Positions 46,901 through 55,884 of a stretch of 64,000 nucleotides of DNA are shown here, piece after piece. Position 1 is the first letter of the stretch. Every line of letters starts with the position of its first letter. The notes under the pieces are model-generated. The model saw only the letters and a list, made by a program, of their open reading frames with translations. It searched no databases and was not told the DNA's origin. This stretch comes from Methanobrevibacter millerae. GTDB taxonomy: Archaea; Methanobacteriota; Methanobacteria; Methanobacteriales; Methanobacteriaceae. The translations under genes were made by a program, and so were the position numbers. The stretch is from NCBI RefSeq assembly GCF_001477655.1, contig NZ_CP011266.1, forward strand, positions 1,844,001 through 1,908,000. Direction: 5' to 3'.

Positions 46901-47317
46901 AAGGATGTGCCAAAGGACCAAGGCGAATTCCTCTCTCGGTAAAAATTTCGCTGAAACCTCTATATAATTAGGGTCCAATAATTCAATAAGGCCTTTCATA
47001 ATTATATTCACCATATCTTCATTGAAGTCCTTATGATTCCTTTGAAGAAAAAGGCTTAGATAGACACATATCCACTAAAAAACTTTCAAAAAAAGAAAAA
47101 AGTACAATTTATGGGAAAAACCATTTCAAAAAGACAATTTATACTACGATGCAGAAATTGGAACCTGCATATGCCCTTTGGGAGAAATTTTATATCGAAG
47201 AAAAAACATACGAATACAAAAACAAACAAAGAATAACATACTAGACAAATGAATGCAAAAACTGTATAATGAAAGAAATCTGCTGCAAAAAAAGAACTAA
47301 ATTTGTGGCACATCCTT
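46901..47317 (+). mobile_element. Decayed insertion sequence with 12-bp terminal inverted repeats
   Basis: AAGGATGTGCCA (46901-46912) is repeated in inverse orientation as TGGCACATCCTT (47306-47317). Between them, on the + strand, frame-shifted pieces of a transposase can be read. They run [20 protein letters not shown], then PFQKDNLYYDAEIGTCICPL with GEIL, then CKNCIMKEICCKKR. The YDxExxxxxCPxGxxL and CxxCxxxxxC arrangement is like the zinc region of IS1182/IS5-type transposases. At 417 bp the element lacks most of a transposase, so it is an internally deleted relic. Confidence 0.65.
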
Positions 47318-47322
47318 TAATT
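47043..47322 (+). pseudogene. Transposase remnant inside the decayed insertion sequence
   Basis: At least three frames must be joined to read the conserved pieces, and an in-frame stop (TAG or TGA) interrupts each long frame near 47240-47260. The pieces are in the right order for one transposase: a GLxxHI(S/P)TKK segment, then YYDAEIGTCICPLGEI, then CKNCIMKEICCKKRTKF. There is no catalytic-domain N-terminus. It is inactive. Confidence 0.55.
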
Positions 47323-47347
47323 TAAAAAAAGAAAAAAATGAAGTTAA

Positions 47348-50300
47348 TTAGAATGAAATACTGGAATAGTATCCATTAAGTGAATAATTATAGTTATTCC
47401 AATTAACAACATTATCAAATGAGTTTCTAGTACTTGTTGAATCACTAACAATCCAAGTGTCACCGATTAATACTTGAGCCCATACATGACCGTATGTACT
47501 ACCACTACTAAATACACATGTTCCATGGACATATCTAGCAGGGAGGCCTGCTGCTCTGTATAAAGCGATAGACAAATGCGCTTGGTCTACACAATTCCCA
47601 GTTCCTGCATTTAATGTACCTACCGCACCATAATGAGTGTCATAATAGAAACTATATGATATTTGATCTCTTACATAATTATAGATAGCTTTAGCTTTAT
47701 CAACTGAATTAGTTAATCCTTGAGTTAAACTATTTGCAAGAGCAACAATTTGAGCATTAGTAACCTGACAATTGGTTGAACTGGATAAGTACGGTGTTAA
47801 ATCTGTAATCGTATTTTTCTTATCGAGTGAACTTTGAGGTTCATATAATTTTAGAGATTTAATAGATACGGATGAAGGCAAATTATTATTTAAACCATAA
47901 TATACAATAACCCTAGTTAACGCGTAAACAATACCATCATAACCTATAGTACCAATGCTAGTATCAACAGAATTAGGCGTTACACCATCCGTCATGCTAA
48001 CAAATACTGAACTTGCAAGAGCAACATATTCACTTAAACTACCCATATTTGATGCAGAACCAGGAGAATCTGGATCGGAAACATCAAAGACATATAAATC
48101 AGAATAATCACCATTTGATATGCCAATTATAGCTTCGGAAATTAAATATAGATATTGTGCAGTGGAAAATGTATCTTCACCAATCAAAACATTGCTTGGC
48201 AATGCCGCATTAACTTCAATATATTGATTTACAGAATTTGCAGCACTGATTAAATCATTGAGAGATATGGTTCCTACCACATTAATAAATGATAAACCCA
48301 CATTTGATTCATTATCATAACTATAAGTAATAGGATATAAACCTTTATTTAAACCATTGATTTCAATAGTGGCTATACCATCAGAATCAGTTATATTATT
48401 TACTGTTAAATCAGCGTAATTGAACTGAATAGATACATTTGAAATTGGATTATAATATGCATCCAATAATGTGACTGAGAAATAGCCTGTAGTTCCCACA
48501 ATTATATCCAAATCGTCAGCTTCGAATATAGTACCATTAACTAAAATATGATTAGAAATGGTTTTTGCTGAATAAAATACATTATCCAAGGAAGTAGTTA
48601 TTTCATAATACCCTACAGGAAGACCAACATTCAATTTAGCTACACCAGACTCATTAGTCGTTCTATTGTAAGAAACACCGTTAATTGTAAATGAAACTAC
48701 GGTATTTGCTATAGGAGTACTATTTTTATCAACCAAAGTTGCAACAAAGCTAGCTGATTCAGAATAATTTTTTGCAAGATCATCTGCAATAAATTCAGCA
48801 AACATTTTATCTACAACAATAGTGTTAGTTCCATCATTATAATCAACAGAATCAACATTTGAATAACTATAAAATATTTCATAAGTGCCCGGAATTAAAT
48901 TAATTGATAAGCCAGCCACACCACCATCATTAGTAGTACGATTATAACTCATTCCGTTAATAGTAAATGTAATAGTCTCATTGACTAATGGTTTTGAATC
49001 CAAGTCAGTTAAAGTAACATTGAATCTAGAACCATCATTATAGACCATACTTATATCATTACCAGATAGTATTACTGTAGAATTAGCAACCACAAATTTT
49101 TTAGTTATATTGGAAGAATAATAATTCCAATTTCCGTCAAATCCAATTTCAATATCATAAGTACCTTCTGAAAGATTTGAAACAGGAATTTCTGCTAAAC
49201 CATTTTCATCACTTATAGCAGTTTGAGTTAAATTAGCATACTTGAAGTATACATTAGCATTGCTAATACTCTTATTATTTTCTCCAATCAAGTTTACAGC
49301 ATAAACCCTATCGGTACCAAGAATAATGTGTGCATCATTACCATTAATAATAGACTTAGCTTTATTAATAGTTATAATATTAGATACTGATAAACCATTA
49401 TCAGTAGTAGATGTAATAGTATAGTTACCTACATTAAGATTAATATTTAAGTGAGCATCCCCATCATTGCCAGTTACACGAGTATAGAATATACCATTAA
49501 TATTGAATGTTACATTACCACCAACTAAAGGATTACCTTCATCATCAATAACATATGCAACAAATGAACTATTCCTATAAATCATGTTTAAATCATCTGC
49601 AGATATAGTAGGCAATACCTCTATATTATTAGAATGCATTTCACCATTAATTGGATTAATAGCAGTAATAGTATAATTATCTGGATTAAGATTAATATTC
49701 AATTTAGCCATACCACTATCATTAGTAGTACGAGTGTAATAAACACCATTAATATTAAATGTTACATTAGTGTTAGTCAATAGATTACCCTCATTATCAA
49801 CAAATGTAGCATAATACTGAGTATCATTTTTATAATACTTAACTACATCATCACCAGCAATAGTACTTAATACAGTAATATTATTAGAACACATTTCACC
49901 ATTAATTGGATTAATAGCAGTCAAAATATAATCTCCAGAATTAAGATTAATATTTAATTTAGCTGTTCCATTCTCATTAGTCTTTCTTTCATAAAACACA
50001 CCATTTATATTAAATGCAACAGTGGTATTGTTTAAAAGAGCTCCTTGACCATCAACAAATGTAGCATAATACTGAGTATCATTTCTATAATATTTCTCAA
50101 CATCTTCTCCTGAAATTGTAGATAATACTTTAACTATATTTGTAGTAGAAGAAGATTCATAGCTACTTGTTCCTGCAAATAAAGCACCAATAGTATAATC
50201 TCCGGAATTTAAATTTATTAAAATTGAAGCAATTCCTTGATCATTAGTAGTTCTTGTATAATTAATTCCATTAATATTAAAAATTACACTTTGATTAGTC

Positions 50301-50695
50301 AATAAAGTACCTTCACTATCAGATAAAACAACTTCATATGCAGTTCCATTTTTAAAGTATAATTCAGTATCATTTCCAGCTAATGAAGTTGATTGAGCAT
50401 CATTAACCAAAAGTTCATCATCAGAGATATATTGGGATGTAAATAACCCCTCATCTTCATCAGAAGAATAATTATCATCATGAGAAGGTGTCTCTGGGAT
50501 AGAATCATCACTAGAAACTTCTAAATTTTGTAAAGAAAAAACAATTTTATTATTTTCATTTAATAAATTTGAATCATCTATAGTAACATTTGAATCTATT
50601 GCTGAAACAGAACCTATCATTAAAAAGACTGTGAAAACAATAGAAAAAATTATTACTTTATTTATATTAGAAATTTTTCCACCTCTTACTCTCAT
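47348..50695 (-). CDS. Secreted protein: Ig-like repeats, pseudomurein-binding repeats, transglutaminase-type peptidase
   Basis: 1115 aa from ATG 50693-50695; an ATG 16 codons upstream would lengthen the signal peptide. The signal peptide has NKVIIFSIVFTVFLMIGSVS. About eight Ig-like repeats of 80-90 aa (with NVTFNINGVYYTRTTN-type units) span residues 100-810. Two pseudomurein-binding-like repeats follow: LISAANSVNQYIEVNAALPS near 815 and a second near 890-945. The C-terminal 140 residues are a transglutaminase-type domain with GTGNCVDQAHLSIALYRAAG, YGHVWAQVLIG and WIVSDSTSTRNSF. The probable triad is C1035, H1070 and D1085. Such domains cleave pseudomurein cross-links in peptidase family C71. 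Confidence 0.85.
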   Translation of the reverse strand: MRVRGGKISNINKVIIFSIVFTVFLMIGSVSAIDSNVTIDDSNLLNENNKIVFSLQNLEVSSDDSIPETPSHDDNYSSDEDEGLFTSQYISDDELLVNDAQSTSLAGNDTELYFKNGTAYEVVLSDSEGTLLTNQSVIFNINGINYTRTTNDQGIASILINLNSGDYTIGALFAGTSSYESSSTTNIVKVLSTISGEDVEKYYRNDTQYYATFVDGQGALLNNTTVAFNINGVFYERKTNENGTAKLNINLNSGDYILTAINPINGEMCSNNITVLSTIAGDDVVKYYKNDTQYYATFVDNEGNLLTNTNVTFNINGVYYTRTTNDSGMAKLNINLNPDNYTITAINPINGEMHSNNIEVLPTISADDLNMIYRNSSFVAYVIDDEGNPLVGGNVTFNINGIFYTRVTGNDGDAHLNINLNVGNYTITSTTDNGLSVSNIITINKAKSIINGNDAHIILGTDRVYAVNLIGENNKSISNANVYFKYANLTQTAISDENGLAEIPVSNLSEGTYDIEIGFDGNWNYYSSNITKKFVVANSTVILSGNDISMVYNDGSRFNVTLTDLDSKPLVNETITFTINGMSYNRTTNDGGVAGLSINLIPGTYEIFYSYSNVDSVDYNDGTNTIVVDKMFAEFIADDLAKNYSESASFVATLVDKNSTPIANTVVSFTINGVSYNRTTNESGVAKLNVGLPVGYYEITTSLDNVFYSAKTISNHILVNGTIFEADDLDIIVGTTGYFSVTLLDAYYNPISNVSIQFNYADLTVNNITDSDGIATIEINGLNKGLYPITYSYDNESNVGLSFINVVGTISLNDLISAANSVNQYIEVNAALPSNVLIGEDTFSTAQYLYLISEAIIGISNGDYSDLYVFDVSDPDSPGSASNMGSLSEYVALASSVFVSMTDGVTPNSVDTSIGTIGYDGIVYALTRVIVYYGLNNNLPSSVSIKSLKLYEPQSSLDKKNTITDLTPYLSSSTNCQVTNAQIVALANSLTQGLTNSVDKAKAIYNYVRDQISYSFYYDTHYGAVGTLNAGTGNCVDQAHLSIALYRAAGLPARYVHGTCVFSSGSTYGHVWAQVLIGDTWIVSDSTSTRNSFDNVVNWNNYNYSLNGYYSSISF

Positions 50696-51122
50696 TACGA
50701 AAATTTTAATAAAAATATGATATATACTAAGATTAGTATTCATAATGAGTAAATAAAGATTATAATTTAATAATATATAAATGTTTTTGTAACTTTAAAA
50801 TTAAAAAAACTAATTAAAACAAGTTAAATTAAACAAAATCGTTTAAAAATATGCATAAATCACATTAAAATGAAAATTTAAGTGGAAACAAAGAAATTCA
50901 AGATTAAATATCTTGAATTTAAATTCATCAAAAAACAACCTTATGAAACATAAATACATTACAAACCAGATACCAAAATTAAAAATCATCAGATATTATC
51001 AAATTTTATTAAAAAATAATAGTGAAAAAATCATATATAGAAAAATTAATAAAAAATATAATAAAAAACAAAAAAATAAGCAAAATTATAGAAAATATAA
51101 AAAATAATGAAAAATTGAAATT
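50696..51122. other. AT-rich spacer between divergent genes, with a perfect palindrome
   Basis: This spacer of about 430 bp separates the - strand peptidase gene from the + strand radical SAM gene. A TATATAAA box at 50774-50781 (read TTTATATA on the - strand) is a good promoter for the peptidase gene. An 11-bp perfect inverted repeat lies at 50894-50920. The A- and K-codon-rich open frame at 50913-51107 looks like composition, not a gene. Confidence 0.6.
50894..50920. promoter_or_regulatory. 11-bp perfect inverted repeat (operator or RNA hairpin)
   Basis: AAATTCAAGAT at 50894-50904 and ATCTTGAATTT at 50910-50920 are perfect reverse complements separated by five bases. It lies between divergent promoters, so it does not follow any annotated gene. 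A regulator-binding site or the terminator of an unseen small RNA are both possible. Confidence 0.45.
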
Positions 51123-52672
51123 ATGATATTTGAAGACAATATTTTTAAAAAAGATTATAAAAAATAAACATCCGCTTTGCTTTGACATATCCAAACATAT
51201 ACAAAACAGCAATGTCATCACTTGGTTATAATATATTGTATAATTTTATTAATGAAAGAGACGACACATGGTGTGAAAGAGTAATATATCCGGATTTTCA
51301 TTCAATTGAGTCTAATACTCCACTCAATAACTTTGACATAATTAGTTTTTCATTGCAATTTGAAGAAGATTATTTCAATGTTGTGAAAATACTAAAAAAA
51401 TCAAATATTCCATTAAAACGAGAAGACAGAACAGAAAATGATCCATTAATAATAGCCGGGGGCCCATGTGCCACAGCCAATCCAATGCCTTTAAGTGATT
51501 ACATTGACATATTTATCATAGGCGAAGGGGAAGTAATAATAAATAAATTTCTAGACCAGTATAACAAAAATCCGAAATTAAGCAATTTCTTAGATATAGA
51601 TGGAATATATATTCCTAAGTTCGACAATGATGCAAAAATAGCAATAGTAAGCAATATGGATGATGCATACCACATTACACAGCCAATCATCACTAAAAGT
51701 GATAATGATGAATATAAAACTGTTTTTAGTGATTCAATTATGTTAAATGTGTCCAGAGGATGTACAAGAGGCTGCAGATTTTGCATGTCAAGTTATCTTT
51801 ATAGGCCAATGCGTGAAACAAATATTGAAAGACTAATTGATACTGCTGTCAAGACAAGAGAAAACACTGGATTAAATAAAATTACATTAATTGGTGCTGC
51901 AGTTAGTGATTATTCACAAATCGAGTCGTTGATTCGAAAATTAGAAGAAAAGGATTTTCAAATATCAACACCTTCACTTAGGATAGAATCGATTACATAT
52001 GAAAGTTTAAAGCTTCTAAAGGAAAGTGGTCTTAAAACTATAACATTAGCACCCGAGTCTATTGAAGAACTCAGAAAAAGAATCAATAAGGACATACCTG
52101 ATGAAAAAATTTTTAGTGTCATAAAAGATGCTGTCAAACTCGATTTCAATATAAAATTATATTTTTTAATTGGACTTCCCTATGAAACAAAAGAGGATAT
52201 AAAATGTCTTTGTGACTATATTGAAAAAATTGCAAACATGCATACATCAAGACATAAAATAAAATTCAGCATAAATCCTGTTGTTCCAAAACCACATACT
52301 CCTCTACAATGGATGAGTTATAATTTTAAAGATATAAAACAAAAAAGTAAATATATTAAAAAGAATTTAAGAAAATATAATGTCAAGATAGAAAGTCCTA
52401 AAAAAGCACTAATTCAGTATATATTGTCTTGTGGAAATAGAGACATTTCTACAATTATTGAAAAATCATTGACAAAAAACATAACGCTTCACGAGTGGAT
52501 GAACTATCTGCCGGAATATAATATTGATGATGAACTGCCCTGGGACAAAATTGATGTTGGTGTAAAAAAAGAATTTTTAAAAATTGAACACAAAAGATTA
52601 GAATCAAAAAAGCAAACTCCATGGTGTGATGTATCCCCATGCTATAACTGCGGTGCATGTGAAATTAAATAA
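51123..52672 (+). CDS. Radical SAM protein with B12-binding-like N-terminus; 5' end disturbed
   Basis: The open frame from TTG 51182 gives 496 aa, but similarity starts upstream. An ATG at 51123 opens a short frame (MIFEDNIFKKDYKK) that ends at TAA 51165. One extra A in the A6 run at 51159-51164 would join it to NIRFALTYPNIYKTAMSSLG. The radical SAM cluster motif is CTRGCRFCMSSY, and the domain continues with ETNIERLIDTAVKTRENTGL. The C-terminus has a CxxCGxC (CYNCGACEIK). The N-terminal third resembles cobalamin-binding-type regions. Substrate unknown. If no frameshift exists, the TTG at 51182-51184 is the start. Confidence 0.8.
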
Positions 52673-52706
52673 TGAAAATAATATATAATATTATAGAGGA
52701 ATTATT

Positions 52707-53825
52707 ATGATTAACCCTGCAAAAAGAACAAGAACAATTGAATTATCCCAAATAAGAAAAATGTTTGAAGTAACCAATCCGGATGCAATTAACTTAGGAA
52801 TTGGAGAACCAGATTTTGATGTACCTGAAAATATCAAAAAAGCAATGATTGAATCAATACATGAAAATGATACACATTACACTCCAAATAAAGGATATAT
52901 TGAATTAAGAGAGGAAATTGTAAACAAATTCAAAAAAGACAATGATATAAAAACAAATCCTGACAATATAATTGTAACCGTCGGGGCAAGTGAAGCTCTC
53001 TATATGTGTGCTCAGGCATTTATAGAAAAAGGCGATGAAGTATTACTGCCTAATCCAAGTTTTTTATCATATGAAGCCTGCGTAAAATTAGCTGATGGAA
53101 AAGTAGTGCCTGTTGAATGCAGTATGGAAAATGAATTCAAACTACAGGCAAACGATGTTGAAGAAAAGATTAGTGAAAATACTAAAGCCATCATATTAAA
53201 TTCACCATCTAATCCTACTGGAGCAGTAATGGAAAAAGAAGACATTAAAGCAATAGCAGATTTATCCGTGGATAAAAATTTCCTGATTATTTCTGATGAA
53301 ATATATGAAAAAATAATATATGGCAAAAAACATTACTCTCCTGCCAAATGGAGTGACAATGTAGTGACTTTAAACGGTTTTTCAAAAACATATGCAATGA
53401 CTGGGTTAAGAATAGGATATTTAACAGCAAATGAAGAGCTATGTGAAGAATTGCTTAAAATTCACCAATATAACATAGCATGTGCCACTACAACCTCACA
53501 AAAAGGAGCACTTGAAGCTTTAAGAGGACCTCAAGACGAAGTAATTAAAATGGTTAAAGAATTCAAAAAAAGAAGAGATTTAATTGTTGAAAGATTAAAC
53601 GGAATGGGCTACAAAACAGTTAATGCAGAAGGAGCATTTTACGTATTTCCAAAAATTGAAGATAAAAACTTTGTTCAAAAAGCTGCAAAAGCAGGAGTTA
53701 TCACAGTACCTGGGGCGGCATTCGGATCAAACGGTGAAGGCCATGTGAGAATGTCTTATGCAAACTCCTATGAAAATATTGAAAAAGCAATGGATATTCT
53801 TGAGGAGAAAATTATAAATGAATGA
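52707..53825 (+). CDS. Aminotransferase class I/II (aspartate aminotransferase-like)
   Basis: 372 aa, PLP enzyme of fold type I. Motifs are NLGIGEPDFDVPENIKKAMI at the N-terminus, ILNSPSNPTGAVMEKED, and the Schiff-base lysine in TLNGFSKTYAMTGLRIGYLT. The likely activity is amino-group transfer between glutamate/aspartate or an aromatic amino acid and a 2-oxo acid; the exact substrate cannot be read from sequence. An AGAGGAA site precedes the ATG. The next gene starts 8 nt before its stop, so the two are coupled. Confidence 0.9.
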   Translation: MINPAKRTRTIELSQIRKMFEVTNPDAINLGIGEPDFDVPENIKKAMIESIHENDTHYTPNKGYIELREEIVNKFKKDNDIKTNPDNIIVTVGASEALYMCAQAFIEKGDEVLLPNPSFLSYEACVKLADGKVVPVECSMENEFKLQANDVEEKISENTKAIILNSPSNPTGAVMEKEDIKAIADLSVDKNFLIISDEIYEKIIYGKKHYSPAKWSDNVVTLNGFSKTYAMTGLRIGYLTANEELCEELLKIHQYNIACATTTSQKGALEALRGPQDEVIKMVKEFKKRRDLIVERLNGMGYKTVNAEGAFYVFPKIEDKNFVQKAAKAGVITVPGAAFGSNGEGHVRMSYANSYENIEKAMDILEEKIINE

Positions 53826-54726
53826 ATCCCGAGAAAAAGCAGGTCAAAAAGCAGCATTTGTAGCGATATTATCTAATTGCTTTTTAACCGTTTTTAATAT
53901 CCTTATTGGAACAATGAGTGGAAGTTATGCATTAGTTGCTGAAGGAATCCACACATTATCCGATGTTGCAACATCAATTATAGCATATATTGGATTTAAA
54001 ATAGGACAACGTCCTGCTGATGATAAACACCACTACGGCCATGGACGTGCTGAAGCCATAAGTGGACTGGTTATAGTTTTATTTTTAACAATTGTTGGAT
54101 ATGAAATCATAGATACTGCAATAGACAAACTTTTGGATCCCAGTTTAATTACTACACCAGACATATATGCAGCATTGATGGCTATTTTTGGAATATTCAT
54201 CAATTTAGCAATTAGTAAATATATTATAAATATTGGTAAAAAAATTAACAGCCCCGCTATTGTAGCTGATGGAGAACACCAAAAAACAGATATTTATTCA
54301 TCAATTGCAATATTAATCGGAGTTATTGTATCAAATATGGGTTTTCCAATTTTAGACCCAATTATTGGATTGATAATTGGTCTTATAATATTAAAAACAG
54401 CATATACCATAGGTAAAGAAAATATCGACAACATAATGGGAAAAGTACCAGACGATAGATTAATAAGAAAAATTGAAAAAATTGTTCATAAAACCCCAAA
54501 TGCCCATGAAGCACATAATATTAAAATAGATAACTACGGGTCTTATTCCGTTGTTAGTTTGCATGTTAAAGTTGATGGGGATATGACTGTTAACGAAGCA
54601 CATAAAATTGTTCATGAAATAGAACAGAACATTCAAAATAAACTACCCGCCGTCAAATCAGTGTCAGTTCATACATGTCCTTTAGGATTAGAATATAAAC
54701 ATGAACAAAAAATAGATAAAAAATAA
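53818..54726 (+). CDS. Cation diffusion facilitator (CDF) family transporter
   Basis: 302 aa with about six membrane helices in the first 200 residues. The two metal-site motifs are EGIHTLSDVATSIIAYIGFK near 42-61 and DGEHQKTDIYSSIAILIGVI near 151-170, the HxxxD pattern of the family. A cytoplasmic loop contains HHYGHGRAEAISG. The C-terminal 90 residues form the usual cytosolic CDF dimerisation domain. It exports divalent metals such as zinc, manganese or iron in exchange for protons; the metal is not determined here. Confidence 0.93.
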   Translation: MNESREKAGQKAAFVAILSNCFLTVFNILIGTMSGSYALVAEGIHTLSDVATSIIAYIGFKIGQRPADDKHHYGHGRAEAISGLVIVLFLTIVGYEIIDTAIDKLLDPSLITTPDIYAALMAIFGIFINLAISKYIINIGKKINSPAIVADGEHQKTDIYSSIAILIGVIVSNMGFPILDPIIGLIIGLIILKTAYTIGKENIDNIMGKVPDDRLIRKIEKIVHKTPNAHEAHNIKIDNYGSYSVVSLHVKVDGDMTVNEAHKIVHEIEQNIQNKLPAVKSVSVHTCPLGLEYKHEQKIDKK

Positions 54727-54732
54727 TTAAAA

Positions 54733-54816
54733 CGCCGGGACCGGGATTTGAACCCGGGTGATCATATGATCATCGGATTAGCAGTCCGACGCCGTACCAG
54801 GCTGGGCCATCCCGAC
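54733..54816 (-). tRNA. tRNA-Ser (anticodon GCT)
   Basis: Class II tRNA on the - strand. The acceptor strands GTCGGGA and TCCCGGC pair with one G-U. The discriminator is G. The anticodon loop CTGCTAA, closed by CGGA/TCCG, gives GCT for AGC/AGU serine codons. The variable arm (GATCATATGATC) is a perfect stem, and the T arm is CCGGG/CCCGG. No CCA is encoded. It lies 80 nt downstream of the SRP RNA. Confidence 0.96.
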
Positions 54817-54896
54817 ATAAACAAAACAAGATATAACATTATATGTAAAAAGTTATTTATAAACTTATTCATTTTTTAATTAATGGCATGTTCAAG

Positions 54897-55193
54897 AGTG
54901 GACTAATCTCAAAAATATAAGTGATCTGAAAATCCAACTCCACCCCGGGATACTACAAGCATCAATTGTTAATAGTAGAGCTGCTCCCTTCCGGGCCTGA
55001 CACGTTCCCATATTAAAGATAATTCTTCTTTACCCTCCAGTAAAGACTTTATCACCATTAATCCTGTAGGACGAAGTTTCTATGTTGTTTTTCCAGGCTT
55101 ATATTTAATTAAAAAGCCGCCTCTTGAACTTCAACTGCACCAAAGGGGGTGTGTGCTTACAGAGGACCCCTAACCCTCCAGTCTAGCCACTAT
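54897..55193 (-). ncRNA. ffs: SRP RNA (7S RNA)
   Basis: About 297 nt on the - strand. The helix 8 region reads CAGGCCCGGAAGGGAGCAG (plus-strand 54981-54999), with the conserved GGAA tetraloop and the flanking GTGTCAGG. The 5' end AGTGGCTAGACTGGAGGG and the 3' end CCACT pair as the terminal helix. A TTTATATAAT box at 55211-55220 fits transcription from about 55193. It scaffolds SRP19 and SRP54 for membrane targeting. Its linkage to a serine tRNA is known from other Methanobacteriales. Confidence 0.95.
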
Positions 55194-55210
55194 TATTTTA
55201 TATAATTAAT

Positions 55211-55220
55211 ATTATATAAA
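55211..55220 (-). promoter_or_regulatory. TATA box of SRP RNA and tRNA-Ser
   Basis: TTTATATAAT on the - strand lies about 23-27 nt upstream of the inferred SRP RNA 5' end. This is the usual spacing for archaeal stable RNA promoters. The rest of the spacer to 55484 is AT-rich and shows no gene. Confidence 0.6.
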
Positions 55221-55484
55221 TGTTAACAATTTCACTGAAAAAAAAACTTTTACAGTAACTAGATAAAACTTCTTATAAAATCCATTTAAGATTAAATTTG
55301 ATTTAAAAAATTTAAATAGTCTTTTTAAAAATAATTTCAGTACAAAAAAATAGAATATGATTCAATGACAAAAATCAAATAAATATTCACTAAAAAGAAA
55401 ATATGAATAAAAAATCATTACTGGAAAAAATAAATTATTACAGTAAATGAATTAAAATTGTTAAATTTAAAAAAATAGAATAAA

Positions 55485-55508
55485 AAGAGGTTAATTAGAA
55501 TACCTCTT
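55485..55508 (-). terminator. Hairpin overlapping the stop codon of the CBS gene
   Basis: AAGAGGT (55485-55491) and ACCTCTT (55502-55508) pair perfectly, and the stop codon lies in the loop. On the - strand a TTTTTATTCTATTTTTTT tract follows. This looks like an intrinsic-type terminator built into the 3' end of the gene. Confidence 0.55.
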
Positions 55509-55884
55509 GAATAATATCCCCATCAGAAATAATACCCACCAATTTTCCATCTTCAACAATTGGTATTTGATTTAATATTCCAGAACCCGGAATAGCTTCT
55601 TTCATGACATCAATAGCTGTTTCTAAGGTATCATCTGGAGATATGGTTACTACATCTTTAACCATGATTTCTTCAACTTTAGTTCCTAATTCATATTTGT
55701 CCAATATTAAATTATGGCCAACATCAGTAGCAGTAATAATACCAATAATCTTTTCACCATCAACAACTGGAAGAGAACTAATTTTATATTGCATTAATTT
55801 TTCAAAAGCATATACAACATCAGTTTCAGGAGTAGTTGTTATGACATCACGAGTCATTATTTCAGATACTTTTTGTTCCATCAT
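55495..55884 (-). CDS. CBS domain pair protein
   Basis: 129 aa from ATG 55882-55884 (MMEQKVSEIMTRDVITTTPE), six bases after GGAGGTG. Two CBS motifs fill the protein, each with a typical end (EKIIGIITATDVGHNL and GKLVGIISDGDIIQEV). CBS pairs bind adenine nucleotides and act as energy sensors. The start lies 22 nt inside the 3' end of the 2-phosphoglycerate kinase gene, so the two are coupled. Confidence 0.9.
   Translation of the reverse strand: MMEQKVSEIMTRDVITTTPETDVVYAFEKLMQYKISSLPVVDGEKIIGIITATDVGHNLILDKYELGTKVEEIMVKDVVTISPDDTLETAIDVMKEAIPGSGILNQIPIVEDGKLVGIISDGDIIQEVF

Noticed and set aside
47086-47313. 75-aa Phe/Cys-rich frame on the - strand in the decayed insertion sequence
   Set aside because: The conserved transposase pieces are on the + strand; this frame is their antisense shadow.
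50913-51107. 64-aa open frame, Lys/Asn/Tyr-rich, on the + strand
   Set aside because: Composition matches the surrounding A-rich spacer, the sequence is low complexity, and it has no recognisable ribosome binding site.
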